From NCBI GenBank assembly GCA_001542995.1, contig LFLA01000022.1, positions 28,587 through 92,586 on the forward strand: DNA of 64,000 nucleotides. Direction: 5' to 3'. Positions 25,843 to 34,301 of this stretch are shown here, one piece after another (positions within the stretch are counted from its first letter, which is position 1; each line of letters starts with the position of its first letter). The notes under the pieces are model-generated. The model saw only the letters and a program-made list of their open reading frames with translations. It made no database searches and was not told where the DNA came from. The translations under genes and the position numbers were made by a program. Origin of the DNA: Nitrospina sp. LS_NOB. GTDB lineage: Bacteria; Nitrospinota; Nitrospinia; Nitrospinales; VA-1.

Positions 25843-26742
25843 TCAGTCCATTTTGAATTCTGAAAGATTTTTTACCCCATTCGACGAACAATATCGGCGG
25901 ATTCCTTCAATCACGTGAAGGGTGGAGGCCGGATCGATAAAGTTGGCAGTTCCTATCTGGACGGCTTTGGCCCCCGCCAACAAAAACTCCACCGCATCTT
26001 CACCGCTCGTTATTCCGCCAATCCCAATAACAGGAATTTTCACCGCCCGCACCGTCTGATACACCAGGTTTAAGGCCATGGGTTTGATGGCAGGTCCCGA
26101 AAGCCCCCCCGTTCTGTTGGCCAAGTGGGGCTTTCTGGTTTTCAAATCAATCGACATTCCCACAAAAGTGTTGCACACCGATAAGGCATCGGCACCAGCA
26201 CTTTCTGCGGCCTTGGCCAACAAGGTGATATCTGTAACGTTGGGAGACAATTTGACAATCAAAAACTTTCCCGTCACTTTTCGAACAGAAGAAACCACTT
26301 CTCCCAAAACTTCCGGGTCGGAACTGAATTGCAAGCCTCCCTTCTCGACATTGGGACAGGAAACATTCATCTCCAAGGCATCCAACCGTTCTACCCCCGA
26401 TAAAGCCTGGGCCATCTCTACATATTCATGGGTAGTGTCGCCGAAAAAATTAACAATAATGCGGGTGTTTAAATTTTCCAGTTGCGGGAGCTTCTCGGAT
26501 AAAAAAACCTCCAGTCCGACGTTCTCCAATCCGATTGCATTGAGCATGCCGGAAGAGGTTTCAATCACTCTCGGTACGGGGTTGCCGGTTTTCGGTTTCA
26601 AAGAAAGCCCCTTTGTGGAAAACCCACCCAGAGCATTCAAATCCACGAGCGAACGATACTCCAAACCATAGCCAAAGGTCCCGGAAGCCGCAATGACCGG
26701 ATTATTCAAACGCAAACTGCCTAAATCGACCGACAGGTCCAT
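25843..26742 (-). CDS. pyrD: Dihydroorotate dehydrogenase, class 1B catalytic subunit
   Basis: A 299-residue PyrD of class 1B: the catalytic base Cys is in ALEMNVSCPNV. FMN-binding GGFSTKGLSLKPKTGNPVPR, KLSPNVTDI, IPVIGIGGI and AGAKAVQIGT are all present. Class 1B enzymes usually need a PyrK electron-transfer partner, and no pyrK lies in this window. Soluble, pyrimidine synthesis. Confidence 0.94.
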   Translation of the reverse strand: MDLSVDLGSLRLNNPVIAASGTFGYGLEYRSLVDLNALGGFSTKGLSLKPKTGNPVPRVIETSSGMLNAIGLENVGLEVFLSEKLPQLENLNTRIIVNFFGDTTHEYVEMAQALSGVERLDALEMNVSCPNVEKGGLQFSSDPEVLGEVVSSVRKVTGKFLIVKLSPNVTDITLLAKAAESAGADALSVCNTFVGMSIDLKTRKPHLANRTGGLSGPAIKPMALNLVYQTVRAVKIPVIGIGGITSGEDAVEFLLAGAKAVQIGTANFIDPASTLHVIEGIRRYCSSNGVKNLSEFKMD

Positions 26743-26763
26743 GGCGGACTCTTCCTTATCTTA

Positions 26764-26792
26764 TTGACAATTAAGGACTTATCAGATATATT
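26764..26792 (+). promoter_or_regulatory. Strong sigma70-like promoter
   Basis: TTGACA (26764-26769), a 17-base spacer, then TATATT (26787-26792). It points at the SPOR gene at 26929. A terminator-like hairpin sits directly downstream of the predicted start point. Confidence 0.6.
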
Positions 26793-26810
26793 TTTCAATA
26801 TATGAGGTGG

Positions 26811-26837
26811 ACAGGGTCAAACACTCCCTGTTTTTTT
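26811..26837 (+). terminator. Terminator-like hairpin in the leader of the SPOR gene
   Basis: ACAGGG (26811-26816) pairs with CCCTGT (26826-26831) and is followed by a T run to 26837. It lies only some 12 bases after the predicted start point of the promoter at 26764, so it may attenuate transcription into the SPOR gene. Confidence 0.55.
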
Positions 26838-26928
26838 ATATCCTAACATTCGCAACTGAAGTTGTCCCCAATAATTAAAACAGTAAACTATTTTAATTTA
26901 AAAAACCATTTAACAGGGGCCCCCGATC

Positions 26929-27945
26929 ATGCTGGAAATTAAAGAGCAGGAAACATTGCCTTTCGAAGAGAACAACCAACCTCCGGAAGAGATAAATAAA
27001 TACAACAAACGAATTGATGACCTCATTGAAGACGCTGAAATTGAAGCAGAAATGGAAGCGGAAAAAAATATCAAGTCAAAAAATTCGCGGATGTTTTCTA
27101 TTTCCATGGTCGGTATCGGGCTGTTAGGACTGGTTTATTTCCAGATCAATCATCAAACCACTGTTGCTCCGGTCGAACAGGCAAAAGAAACCCAGGTAAA
27201 GAAACCTGAGACAGCAGAAGAGGGTTTGGCCAGACAGGTTCCCGTGGTAGAAGATGGGTCAAGCGGCTCCAATATACCAATTGCACAATCTTCAGGTCCA
27301 GCAACGCCTATAGTGGGACCCAATCCATTCCTCACCCCGCCAAAAACCAAAAGTACCCCACCAATGGCTAAAAACACCAAGTCTCCGGCAAAGATTCAGC
27401 AAACAAAAAAAACAACTCAGGTAAATAAAGTATCCACAAGCGCTAAACCAAAATCCAGTTCTAAAAAAATACCCTCGGTAACAAAAAGTGAGAGCTCAAG
27501 ATTCTATATTCAGGCCGGCGCGTTCGGCGTCAGGAAAAACGCTGAATCGCTGTTGAAGCAACTTAAGGGCAAGAGTTTTTCACCCTCTATTCAGACGCGC
27601 TCGAAAAAATCCAACCAGCATGTCGTGACGGTTGGAAGCTTTGCCAGCAAAAAGGCTGGAAACGGTACGTTAAAAGAACTAACCCGCAATGGATTCGACG
27701 CTTCCTATTACAAAAATAGCAAAAACTCCTTTAGTCTTAAAGTCGGTCAATTCAAAAACCTTCAAGATGCTCAGAAAGTGCAGGATCGCCTGAGCATAAA
27801 GGGGTTTTTATCCGAATCGCACAAGGCGAATGTACCTGTTAAAACCTATATGGTGCAACTAGGAGTTTTCCCCAGCCGCGAAAAAGCACGGCTTATCCAG
27901 GAAAAACTGGCCCAGGCAGGATATCCAAAAACATTCCTCCGCTAA
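26929..27945 (+). CDS. SPOR-domain membrane protein
   Basis: A 338-residue protein: an acidic cytoplasmic N-terminus (IDDLIEDAEIEAEMEAEK), one membrane segment at about residues 55-70 (ISMVGIGLLGLVYFQ), a Pro/Lys/Ser-rich periplasmic linker and a C-terminal region of SPOR repeats (FYIQAGAFGVRKNAESLLK, HVVTVGSFASKKAGN, YMVQLGVFPSREKARLIQEK). SPOR domains bind glycan strands stripped of peptides, usually at the division site, so a FtsN/DamX-like role is likely. The gene follows a promoter and leader hairpin. A short gene-end repeat (27946-27976) follows the stop. Confidence 0.88.
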   Translation: MLEIKEQETLPFEENNQPPEEINKYNKRIDDLIEDAEIEAEMEAEKNIKSKNSRMFSISMVGIGLLGLVYFQINHQTTVAPVEQAKETQVKKPETAEEGLARQVPVVEDGSSGSNIPIAQSSGPATPIVGPNPFLTPPKTKSTPPMAKNTKSPAKIQQTKKTTQVNKVSTSAKPKSSSKKIPSVTKSESSRFYIQAGAFGVRKNAESLLKQLKGKSFSPSIQTRSKKSNQHVVTVGSFASKKAGNGTLKELTRNGFDASYYKNSKNSFSLKVGQFKNLQDAQKVQDRLSIKGFLSESHKANVPVKTYMVQLGVFPSREKARLIQEKLAQAGYPKTFLR

Positions 27946-28089
27946 CCCACTAGGCGTAGGGCCAGCGTGCAATATCTTTATCTTGCAAACAAACGTTTTC
28001 TCAGCACAAAGAATCCTTGCCCGGTTACCCCCCTCTTGTTCCCGTGATATGATATCGCGCTTATTATCGTATTTCACTTAAGGCTTAAA

Positions 28090-29031
28090 TTGCTTGACCT
28101 CATACAGATCATTGCCGGGCTGGCACTTTTATATTATGGAGGCAACTTTCTGGTAACAGGCAGTGTTCGCCTTGCCCGTTCTCTGAAAATCAGTCCCTTC
28201 ATAGTCGGTGCCACTGTCATCGCGTTTGGAACCTCCGCACCTGAACTGGCCGTTGCCCTTCTCGCCGCCCTGGGCGGTACCCCCGAACTGGCTATGGGCA
28301 ATGTCATCGGTAGCAATATCGCTAATATTGGCCTCGTTCTGGGATTAACCGCTCTCGTTAGCTCCATGTCGATCGCACCCGATCGTCTCAAGCGGGAATC
28401 CCCTCCACTGGTGTTGGCATCCCTTCTTATTCTGGTTCTCGCCTGGAATCTGGAAATCAATCGCTATGAAGGGCTTTTTATGGTTTGTCTCTTAGGTGTT
28501 TACGTATGGAGATCATTCAGCCATAAAGAGGATTTTGCCGAAGAGCCGGAGGAGGAAGCCCATCTTTTTGCGGGGAAAGGCTCCGCCTTTCAAATATTAC
28601 TGATCGTCGCAGGAGTAGTGCTTTTGGTTGGAGGTGCCAAATTGCTGGTCGTAGGTGGCGTGAGCATTGCTCGTAACCTGGGAATCAGCGAATGGTTCAT
28701 TGGTATCACCATCGTCGCGATAGGAACCAGCCTCCCCGAAATTGTTTCCTCCCTGATCGCCGCAAAACGAGGCCATGGAGAAATGGCAATCGGCAATATT
28801 TTTGGCAGCAATATCTTCAATATCCTGATGGTTCTGGGCCTCACCGCTACCATCCATCCTTTACAGATCCAGGAACCCATCCAACCGGATTTGATCATCA
28901 CCACCGCCATCACCGGACTCTTACTGGCAATGATAGGGTATGGGAACCATTCATTAGGAAAACAAAAAGGCGCCCTCTTACTCCTGGTTTATTTTGTATA
29001 TATAGGACTCAAAGGAACTGGAAGTCTTTAG
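28090..29031 (+). CDS. Na+/Ca2+ exchanger, YrbG type
   Basis: A 313-residue CaCA-family antiporter with ten to eleven membrane segments. The two inverted alpha repeats are clear: FGTSAPELAVALLA with GNVIGSNIANIGLVLG, and IGTSLPEIVSSLIA with GNIFGSNIFNILMVLG. The conserved Glu of each PE motif is present. The start is a TTG with AAGG seven bases before. It converges on the bactofilin-TPR gene with a six-base gap. Confidence 0.92.
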   Translation: MLDLIQIIAGLALLYYGGNFLVTGSVRLARSLKISPFIVGATVIAFGTSAPELAVALLAALGGTPELAMGNVIGSNIANIGLVLGLTALVSSMSIAPDRLKRESPPLVLASLLILVLAWNLEINRYEGLFMVCLLGVYVWRSFSHKEDFAEEPEEEAHLFAGKGSAFQILLIVAGVVLLVGGAKLLVVGGVSIARNLGISEWFIGITIVAIGTSLPEIVSSLIAAKRGHGEMAIGNIFGSNIFNILMVLGLTATIHPLQIQEPIQPDLIITTAITGLLLAMIGYGNHSLGKQKGALLLLVYFVYIGLKGTGSL

Positions 29032-29037
29032 ACTCGA

Positions 29038-31038
29038 TCAGGCAGGGGGGTTCAGCTTTACATTCTTAAACTTCCATAATTGTTGCTTGTAATAAGAATC
29101 GTTGGGCACCATTTTAATGGCTTCTTGAATTTTTTCCACTGCCTTTTTAGGCTTTCCCTGAACATAAAGAATTTCTGAAAGTGTGTCGATGAATTCGGGC
29201 TTATTGGGAAAAGCTTTCAGAGTCTGACTTGAAAGTGAAAAAGCCTTATTAAGCTTGACGCTTTTTTTTGCGTACAACCAGGCCAAGCGGTTCATGGTCT
29301 CATAATTGCTGTTGTTCAATTCAAAAGATTTTTCACAATGCCCGGTGGCAACTGTGAAATAACCTTTCTTCGTATAAACATTGCAGATCGCGAAAAAGAT
29401 TTTAGGATTATTCACCTCATTTCTGGAAACGGGAAGAAGTAACTCCAACGCATTATCCAGTTCCCTTTTCTCAACCAGCCCCAGAACCAGCCCCATAATA
29501 AAATTTGAGTTTTTGGGCTCCAGATCCAAAGCTTTTTTGAATTCGCCTATAGCTAGATCCACCTGCTCTCTGCCCAACAATACAATTCCGAGCTCATGAT
29601 GGGAAGGAGCGTGCCTGGCATTCAGGGCAATGGCATTGGATAATAAAGATTGCGCTCGGCCCCATTTTTCTTCACTGGAAACCAGTTTTCCTAATTGATA
29701 GTGGCTTTGGGCGTCCTTCGGGTTAAGCTTGATAGCCTTTTCCAGCGCTTCCTGGGCTTTTATATTTTGGTGTCTGTCTGCGTAAATTTTCCCCAACCGG
29801 GCCTGAACCACGGGGTTCCCGGAGTCAAGAGTTTCTGCCACTTTGTAGGTTTCAAGAGACTCTTCAAGCATCCCCTTGGTGTAATACCAATCGGCAATAC
29901 GAATTTGCGCAGGGAAGTTTTGCGGGAACAAGTCTGCCGCTTTTTTGAAAGCCCTCACCGCCTCATTTTCCTTACCACTTTGAAGAAGAAGTTTCCCTAA
30001 AGTTAAGTGCAAGCTGGGTTTATCATTCTTAAGCTTTACCGCCTTGGCAATCTCTGCAACGGCTTTGTCATATGCTTTTTCCTGAGAATAAAGCAGACTC
30101 AATGCTTCATGAGGTTCAAAGGAATCTGCGTCCAACTCCACGCTCATATTGAGAGCTTCACGGGCTTTTTCCAGCTCCTTCTGTTCCAGAAATAAAAGGC
30201 CCAGGTTGTAGAAAGTGGCTCCACTCTCGGGATCAATTTCCACCGCCTGTTTATAGGACTCCACCGCTTCCTTCAATTGTCCCTTGGAGAAATAAGTTTT
30301 TGCCTGCTTGACACGGTATTTCTCATTGGCGGGGTTTAAATCAATAGCCCTCTGGAACTGGGCCAGCGCATCGTTGTAACGTTTGTCCTCAAAATAAATA
30401 TCTCCGAGTCCGGCATACACTTTGGACTCGACTCGTGAAATAGTCAGGGCTTTTTTAAAGATGGCTTCCGCGTCGGTATAACGTTTTTCAGCGACAAGCT
30501 CGTAGCCTTTTTCAACCAAAGGCCCCAGTTCATTTTCCCCTCTCGGGTAAAGCCAGGTCACCCCGGCTATGACCAGAACTACAGCTGCTATTCCGGCGAC
30601 CTTTTTCAATGGGAAAAACGACTTGCTGTCAGAGGCATTCGGATCATTAGAAGCCTTGGAAACTTTCGCCGTTTTGGGAACAGGTCGTTCCAACGTTTCC
30701 ATTTCCTCCTTGACCGTTTTCGGAGCCTCATCGATCATCTTACAACGGCCCTCGAAGTTGGAACCTTCATCAATGACCAAATGGTAGGTAGAAATATCTC
30801 CAGCTAACCGGCTGTCGTTCATCAGGGCAACCTTGTTCTCTGCAAACAGGTTCCCTTGAATAAAACCCATATTGGTTACATCATGGGTTTTAATGTTGCC
30901 TAAGATTTTGCCCGACTTCCCCACAACAAAATGGCTGGAGGAGTATATTTCTCCCTCAAAATCCCCATCGAAATGAACCGCACCCTTCACCCATAGAGTG
31001 CCTTTGAGCCTGATTCCTTTTTCAAAGTAGGAGTCCAT
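29038..31038 (-). CDS. Bactofilin-TPR fusion membrane protein
   Basis: A 666-residue protein. Residues 1-105 form a bactofilin domain of beta-helix repeats (IRLKGTLWVKGAVHFDGDFEG, then HFVVGKSGKILGNI and GFIQGNLFAENKVAL). A linker, then a membrane segment at about 148-166 (VAGIAAVVLVIAGVTWLYP), then about thirteen TPR units to the C-terminus (for example LGDIYFEDKRYNDALAQFQ). Bactofilins polymerise at the membrane as scaffolds for cell-wall enzymes. The fusion would put a polymerising domain on one side of the membrane and a long TPR solenoid on the other. The start ATG at 31038 is followed directly by the bactofilin core. Confidence 0.88.
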   Translation of the reverse strand: MDSYFEKGIRLKGTLWVKGAVHFDGDFEGEIYSSSHFVVGKSGKILGNIKTHDVTNMGFIQGNLFAENKVALMNDSRLAGDISTYHLVIDEGSNFEGRCKMIDEAPKTVKEEMETLERPVPKTAKVSKASNDPNASDSKSFFPLKKVAGIAAVVLVIAGVTWLYPRGENELGPLVEKGYELVAEKRYTDAEAIFKKALTISRVESKVYAGLGDIYFEDKRYNDALAQFQRAIDLNPANEKYRVKQAKTYFSKGQLKEAVESYKQAVEIDPESGATFYNLGLLFLEQKELEKAREALNMSVELDADSFEPHEALSLLYSQEKAYDKAVAEIAKAVKLKNDKPSLHLTLGKLLLQSGKENEAVRAFKKAADLFPQNFPAQIRIADWYYTKGMLEESLETYKVAETLDSGNPVVQARLGKIYADRHQNIKAQEALEKAIKLNPKDAQSHYQLGKLVSSEEKWGRAQSLLSNAIALNARHAPSHHELGIVLLGREQVDLAIGEFKKALDLEPKNSNFIMGLVLGLVEKRELDNALELLLPVSRNEVNNPKIFFAICNVYTKKGYFTVATGHCEKSFELNNSNYETMNRLAWLYAKKSVKLNKAFSLSSQTLKAFPNKPEFIDTLSEILYVQGKPKKAVEKIQEAIKMVPNDSYYKQQLWKFKNVKLNPPA

Positions 31039-31299
31039 AAGCCTGCGATAAAGATCCGAAAATTTTAAAGGTCTGGAATGATTTGAATAGTACCAAATAA
31101 TTGAATAAGTTACAAGCTAGTAACACATGGAACGTCTGGTGCAACCCAGCATTCCGAACGAATGTTTACATAGCAATATTCCTGTACAATGATTGGCAAC
31201 GCATGTGATGGTTGAAAAGTCGGTTCATAACTGCTAATTTGAGCCTTTTTTTACATTTTTTAGCCCCAAAAACTCATCATTATTTTTTCAGGGAGTATC

Positions 31300-32016
31300 A
31301 TGTCAAGAGATCAAGGTAGAGCCTTCAATGTATGCAGGAAAATCAAAGTCATAAAAAACTACATCATGCACCCGGCGGGCTCTGTTCTCATTCAGATGGG
31401 AAACACCAAAGTCATTTGTGCCGCCACTGTGGAAGAAAAAGTTCCTTCCTTTCTCAGAGGCAAAAACAGCGGCTGGGTCACTGCGGAATATTCCATGCTC
31501 CCATCTTCCACCAATACTCGGACACCCCGGGAGGCTTCGCGTGGCAAACAGTCAGGGAGAACCCAGGAAATCCAAAGACTCATCGGCCGCTCACTGCGTA
31601 CGGTCATCGATCTTGAGAAACTGGGCGAGCGCACCATCTGGCTCGACTGCGATGTCATTCAGGCGGATGGCGGCACCCGTTGCGCTTCCATTACAGGAGC
31701 CTTCATGGCAACCGTTCTGGCCTTGAAAAAATTGAAAAGGGAAAAGCTGATCGACGAACTGCCGATCAAAGATTATGTCGCCGCGATCAGTGTCGGCATC
31801 GTCAATAATAAAAAAATGCTCGACCTGGATTACTCGGAAGACTCCACCGCCGAAGTCGACCTCAATATCGTCAAAACCGGGTCTGGAGGATATGTCGAAA
31901 TTCAGGGAACTGCCGAACAGGAACCCTTCGACGATAAACAATTGGAGGGCCTTCTCAAACTCGCCGATAAGGGCATTAAAGAACTCATTGCCCTACAAAA
32001 AAAGACCGTCCACTAA
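31300..32016 (+). CDS. rph: Ribonuclease PH
   Basis: A 238-residue RNase PH, a phosphate-dependent 3' exonuclease that trims tRNA ends. Typical blocks are [67 protein letters not shown] and VSVGIV in the form [20 protein letters not shown]. The ribosome site AGGGAG lies before the ATG. In many bacteria rdgB follows rph, but here a repeat and then the toxin-antitoxin pair follow instead. The final CAC TAA falls inside a dispersed repeat motif. Confidence 0.96.
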   Translation: MSRDQGRAFNVCRKIKVIKNYIMHPAGSVLIQMGNTKVICAATVEEKVPSFLRGKNSGWVTAEYSMLPSSTNTRTPREASRGKQSGRTQEIQRLIGRSLRTVIDLEKLGERTIWLDCDVIQADGGTRCASITGAFMATVLALKKLKREKLIDELPIKDYVAAISVGIVNNKKMLDLDYSEDSTAEVDLNIVKTGSGGYVEIQGTAEQEPFDDKQLEGLLKLADKGIKELIALQKKTVH

Positions 32017-32077
32017 GCGTGGGGCTAAATGCAATAGCGTTATTGGGTTGGCAACAGGTTAGCTCGGCTTGAATTGG
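32010..32077 (+). repeat. Dispersed gene-end repeat copy
   Basis: CCACTAAGCGTGGGGCTAAA covers the rph stop. The following TTGGCAACAGGTTAGCTCGG has a relative, in opposite orientation, near 36670. The core CCACTAGGCGTGGGGCCA recurs at 27947, 36756 and 44108. The rest of the 32078-32311 stretch shows nothing recognisable. Confidence 0.45.
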
Positions 32078-32311
32078 TTTGACCCCCTCTTCCTCAAAGT
32101 ACCCGTTCCGGGCATGAAAACTAGGGTGGGGCACCACAAGGGTTGGGTGATTTACATTCAGGTTGTTGCTCGATGAGGCTGAGGGAGGGTTTGATTTTCT
32201 CCCCTGAACGAGGCCGAGTTTTTTCTCTAACCCGAAACAGCCAACCCCTGAAAAAGAAAAAATCCTGGTCGGAAAGCCTACGGAAGAGAGCACCCTTTTT
32301 TATGCTAAAAA

Positions 32312-32358
32312 CCGCATAAATTTATTGACAAATTATGCGGAATTACGCATTATTGTGA
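32312..32358 (+). promoter_or_regulatory. Promoter with overlapping palindromic operator of TA module
   Basis: TTGACA at 32325-32330 lies between inverted arms CCGCATAA (32312-32319) and TTATGCGG (32333-32340). A second small palindrome TGCGGAATTACGCA follows and overlaps a -10-like CATTAT 17 bases after the -35. The layout is what an autoregulating antitoxin would bind. Confidence 0.6.
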
Positions 32359-32381
32359 GTGGCAAACTAAAAAACAATTAA

Positions 32382-32735
32382 ATGCCGGAATATAAAAAAA
32401 GCGAACTAAAATTTATAGGAAGCACATTAAAGGATTTAAAACGATTCCCTGGGAAGGTAAAGCGGGAAATCGGCTTTGATCTGGATATGGTTCAAAGCGG
32501 TGAAACACCAGCCACAGCCAAGTCCTTAACTGGTTTATCTGGCGTTATGGAGCTTGTTGAGCGTTATAACAAAGATACCTACAGGGCTGTCTATGCCACC
32601 AATATAGGAGATATTGTTTATGTATTGCATTGCTTTAAGAAAAAATCAAAACAAGGCATAAAAACTCCAAAAGAAGATATTGATTTGATTCGGCAACGCT
32701 TGCGGCAGGCACAAGAAGAAAACAAAGGGAGCTAA
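32382..32735 (+). CDS. HigB/Gp49-type toxin
   Basis: A 117-residue RelE/HigB-superfamily toxin of the Gp49-like type: LKFIGSTLKDLKRFPGKVKR at the N-terminus, then TYRAVYATNIGDIVYVLHCF and the basic FKKKSKQGIKTPKEDIDLI characteristic of this group. Members cleave mRNA on the ribosome. The toxin precedes the antitoxin by four bases, the order usual for HigBA. Expression is probably controlled by the palindromic promoter at 32312. It opens the AT-rich accessory island. Confidence 0.85.
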   Translation: MPEYKKSELKFIGSTLKDLKRFPGKVKREIGFDLDMVQSGETPATAKSLTGLSGVMELVERYNKDTYRAVYATNIGDIVYVLHCFKKKSKQGIKTPKEDIDLIRQRLRQAQEENKGS

Positions 32736-32739
32736 AACC

Positions 32740-33075
32740 ATGAAAAATGAAGACCAAATTATCACAAAAAGTAGCGGCAATGTTTTTGCTGATTTAGACT
32801 TAGAAAATTCTGATGAATTACTGGCCAAAAGTACTCTGGCTCGTACTATTCGAGAAATTATTAAAGACCGAAAGTTAACGCAAGCAAAAGCCGCCAAATT
32901 ACTCGACACACATCAAACTCAAGTAAGCCGCTTAAATAGTGGTGCGGGCATAGACAGCATGTCTTTTGATCTGCTTATGAATTGGCTTATGCGGCTTGAC
33001 CGCAATATCACGGTAACAGTAAAAAAGACCCCGAAAAGTCAAACAGATTTTGGGCATATACAAGTTGCCGTTTAA
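32740..33075 (+). CDS. HigA-type XRE antitoxin
   Basis: A 111-residue antitoxin with a C-terminal-centred helix-turn-helix (LTQAKAAKLLDTHQTQVSRL), preceded by NVFADLDLENSDELLAKSTL, the standard opening of antitoxins paired with Gp49-like toxins. It would neutralise the toxin and repress the shared promoter. The gap from the toxin stop is four bases and contains GGAGC. The last residues (TDFGHIQVAV) follow the family. Confidence 0.85.
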   Translation: MKNEDQIITKSSGNVFADLDLENSDELLAKSTLARTIREIIKDRKLTQAKAAKLLDTHQTQVSRLNSGAGIDSMSFDLLMNWLMRLDRNITVTVKKTPKSQTDFGHIQVAV

Positions 33076-33289
33076 AAACTAAATCTCTTTTAAAGAACTT
33101 TCTTTGCAAAATATATTACGCAACAGAGAAAACTACCCAACCGCAAATAATGTCCTCAAAATTGCCGATATTTGCTAAATTGATTCCGGCTACCTCCTCT
33201 CAAGAAGAGGAAATTCTTTTTGCTTTTTTCTACAATAATTTGTAATCAGTTGTCAGTCTATTAATAAACTGCAATAAAAATATATTAAA

Positions 33290-34172
33290 ATGAAACCTGA
33301 TATTTCTGAATTTTCATATGGGTTCGGTGTAGTAAGAGAGTTGGAAAAAGAATATGGGTTAACAAGTGCCCCAATGTTTCCGTCCTTAAAAGATGAGGGG
33401 GGGGGGGGGGGGGGGGGGGGGTGGATTTGATGTGAAAATTGAGCCCAAAATGGGGAGGCCTGTATTTATTCAATTTAAACTTTCTGACTATATAAAAGGA
33501 CCAAAAGGGAAATGTTTTGCAGGGTTAAATAAACCATATTACAAAATGGGACTTCGCCCTTTAAGTATTTCAATTCAACGTAGCCTTTTGTTGGATCTGG
33601 AAACATCTGGAGAGAAAAATGTATTTTATATTGCTCCAGTATTTCACCTAAGTAATGATTTTAATAAATACTTTCTAAGCTGAACAGTACTCAAAAATTC
33701 AATTTCTATAAGGCCGAGCGGTATAGGGCCTTTGCCAGACAAGAAAAATCACAGCGTATGCTTTTCTAACCAGTCAATTCCTTTTGGTTACTTTTCATCC
33801 GAGCCACAATTAATACATTTAACTGATCAGGAATTAGGGAGAAGATTGAGGGGAAATTATGAAAGTGACTCTACCCAAGGAAAAGAATTTATGCGAACTG
33901 AAAAAAATAAATTCAATGAGCAAGTTAAAGATAGGGGGGATTATTTTCTACAGGAGTTAATGCTTCAAGAGTCTCAATTATTAGATGATATATACTTTGA
34001 TCGATTAAGAGAGAGAATTAGGAACTTTTTAATTGAAAGAGAAAAAGAATTTATGGATGAGGGCGTTTATGGACAAATCGATAAAACCAATGATTCGTAT
34101 ACATGGCTGTTTTATTTTTTTACGACCATATTAAATGTACAATTTTTATTCTTGTTTGATGAAGAGGGATAA
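33290..34172 (+). pseudogene. Broken gene of an uncharacterised family, with G25 tract
   Basis: The ATG at 33290 reads MKPDISEFSYGFGVVRELEK and SAPMFPSLKDEG, then enters 25 consecutive G (33397-33421). It emerges one base out of frame as GGFDVKIEPKMGRPVFIQFK and continues to a TGA at 33681. The same frame then continues as NSISIRPSGIGPLPDKKNHS to 34172. I recall an uncharacterised family with this order (start, EG..GGGYDV, LFLQFKLS, IGPLPD, FSSEP), so the three pieces are one gene of about 293 codons. It carries an out-of-frame G tract and an in-frame stop. No function known. The tract falls where relatives have a few glycines. Confidence 0.6.
33397..33421. repeat. 25-base G homopolymer
   Basis: Twenty-five uninterrupted G on the plus strand inside a coding region; removing one G (or adding two) restores the frame. 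No other homopolymer in the window approaches this length. Confidence 0.9.
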
Positions 34173-34206
34173 TAATATAATCTTCCCGTTATTAGTGGAC
34201 AGCTAA

Positions 34207-34266
34207 TTAAGCCACATTCTTTTTCTCGAAGTTTTCTGGGCTGAGATAGCCGAGATAGGAATGGCG
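34207..34266 (-). mobile_element. IS3-family transposase C-terminal remnant
   Basis: On the minus strand the sequence encodes HSYLGYLSPENFEKKNVA then TAA at 34207-34209. This is the standard end of IS3-group OrfB transposases (HSALGYLSPxxFE). It is followed outward by TTAGCTGTCCACTAATAACG, resembling an IS3-type terminal repeat. No upstream transposase sequence remains: a plain junction at about 34270 cuts it. Confidence 0.7.
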
Positions 34267-34301
34267 GGAAGGAAAATAACCCAACTTATTATGAGCGTTT
34301 A

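Noticed and set aside
33285..33473. A minus-strand frame with a run of prolines opposite the G tract
   Set aside because: It is only the complement of the G homopolymer with no start signal or family.
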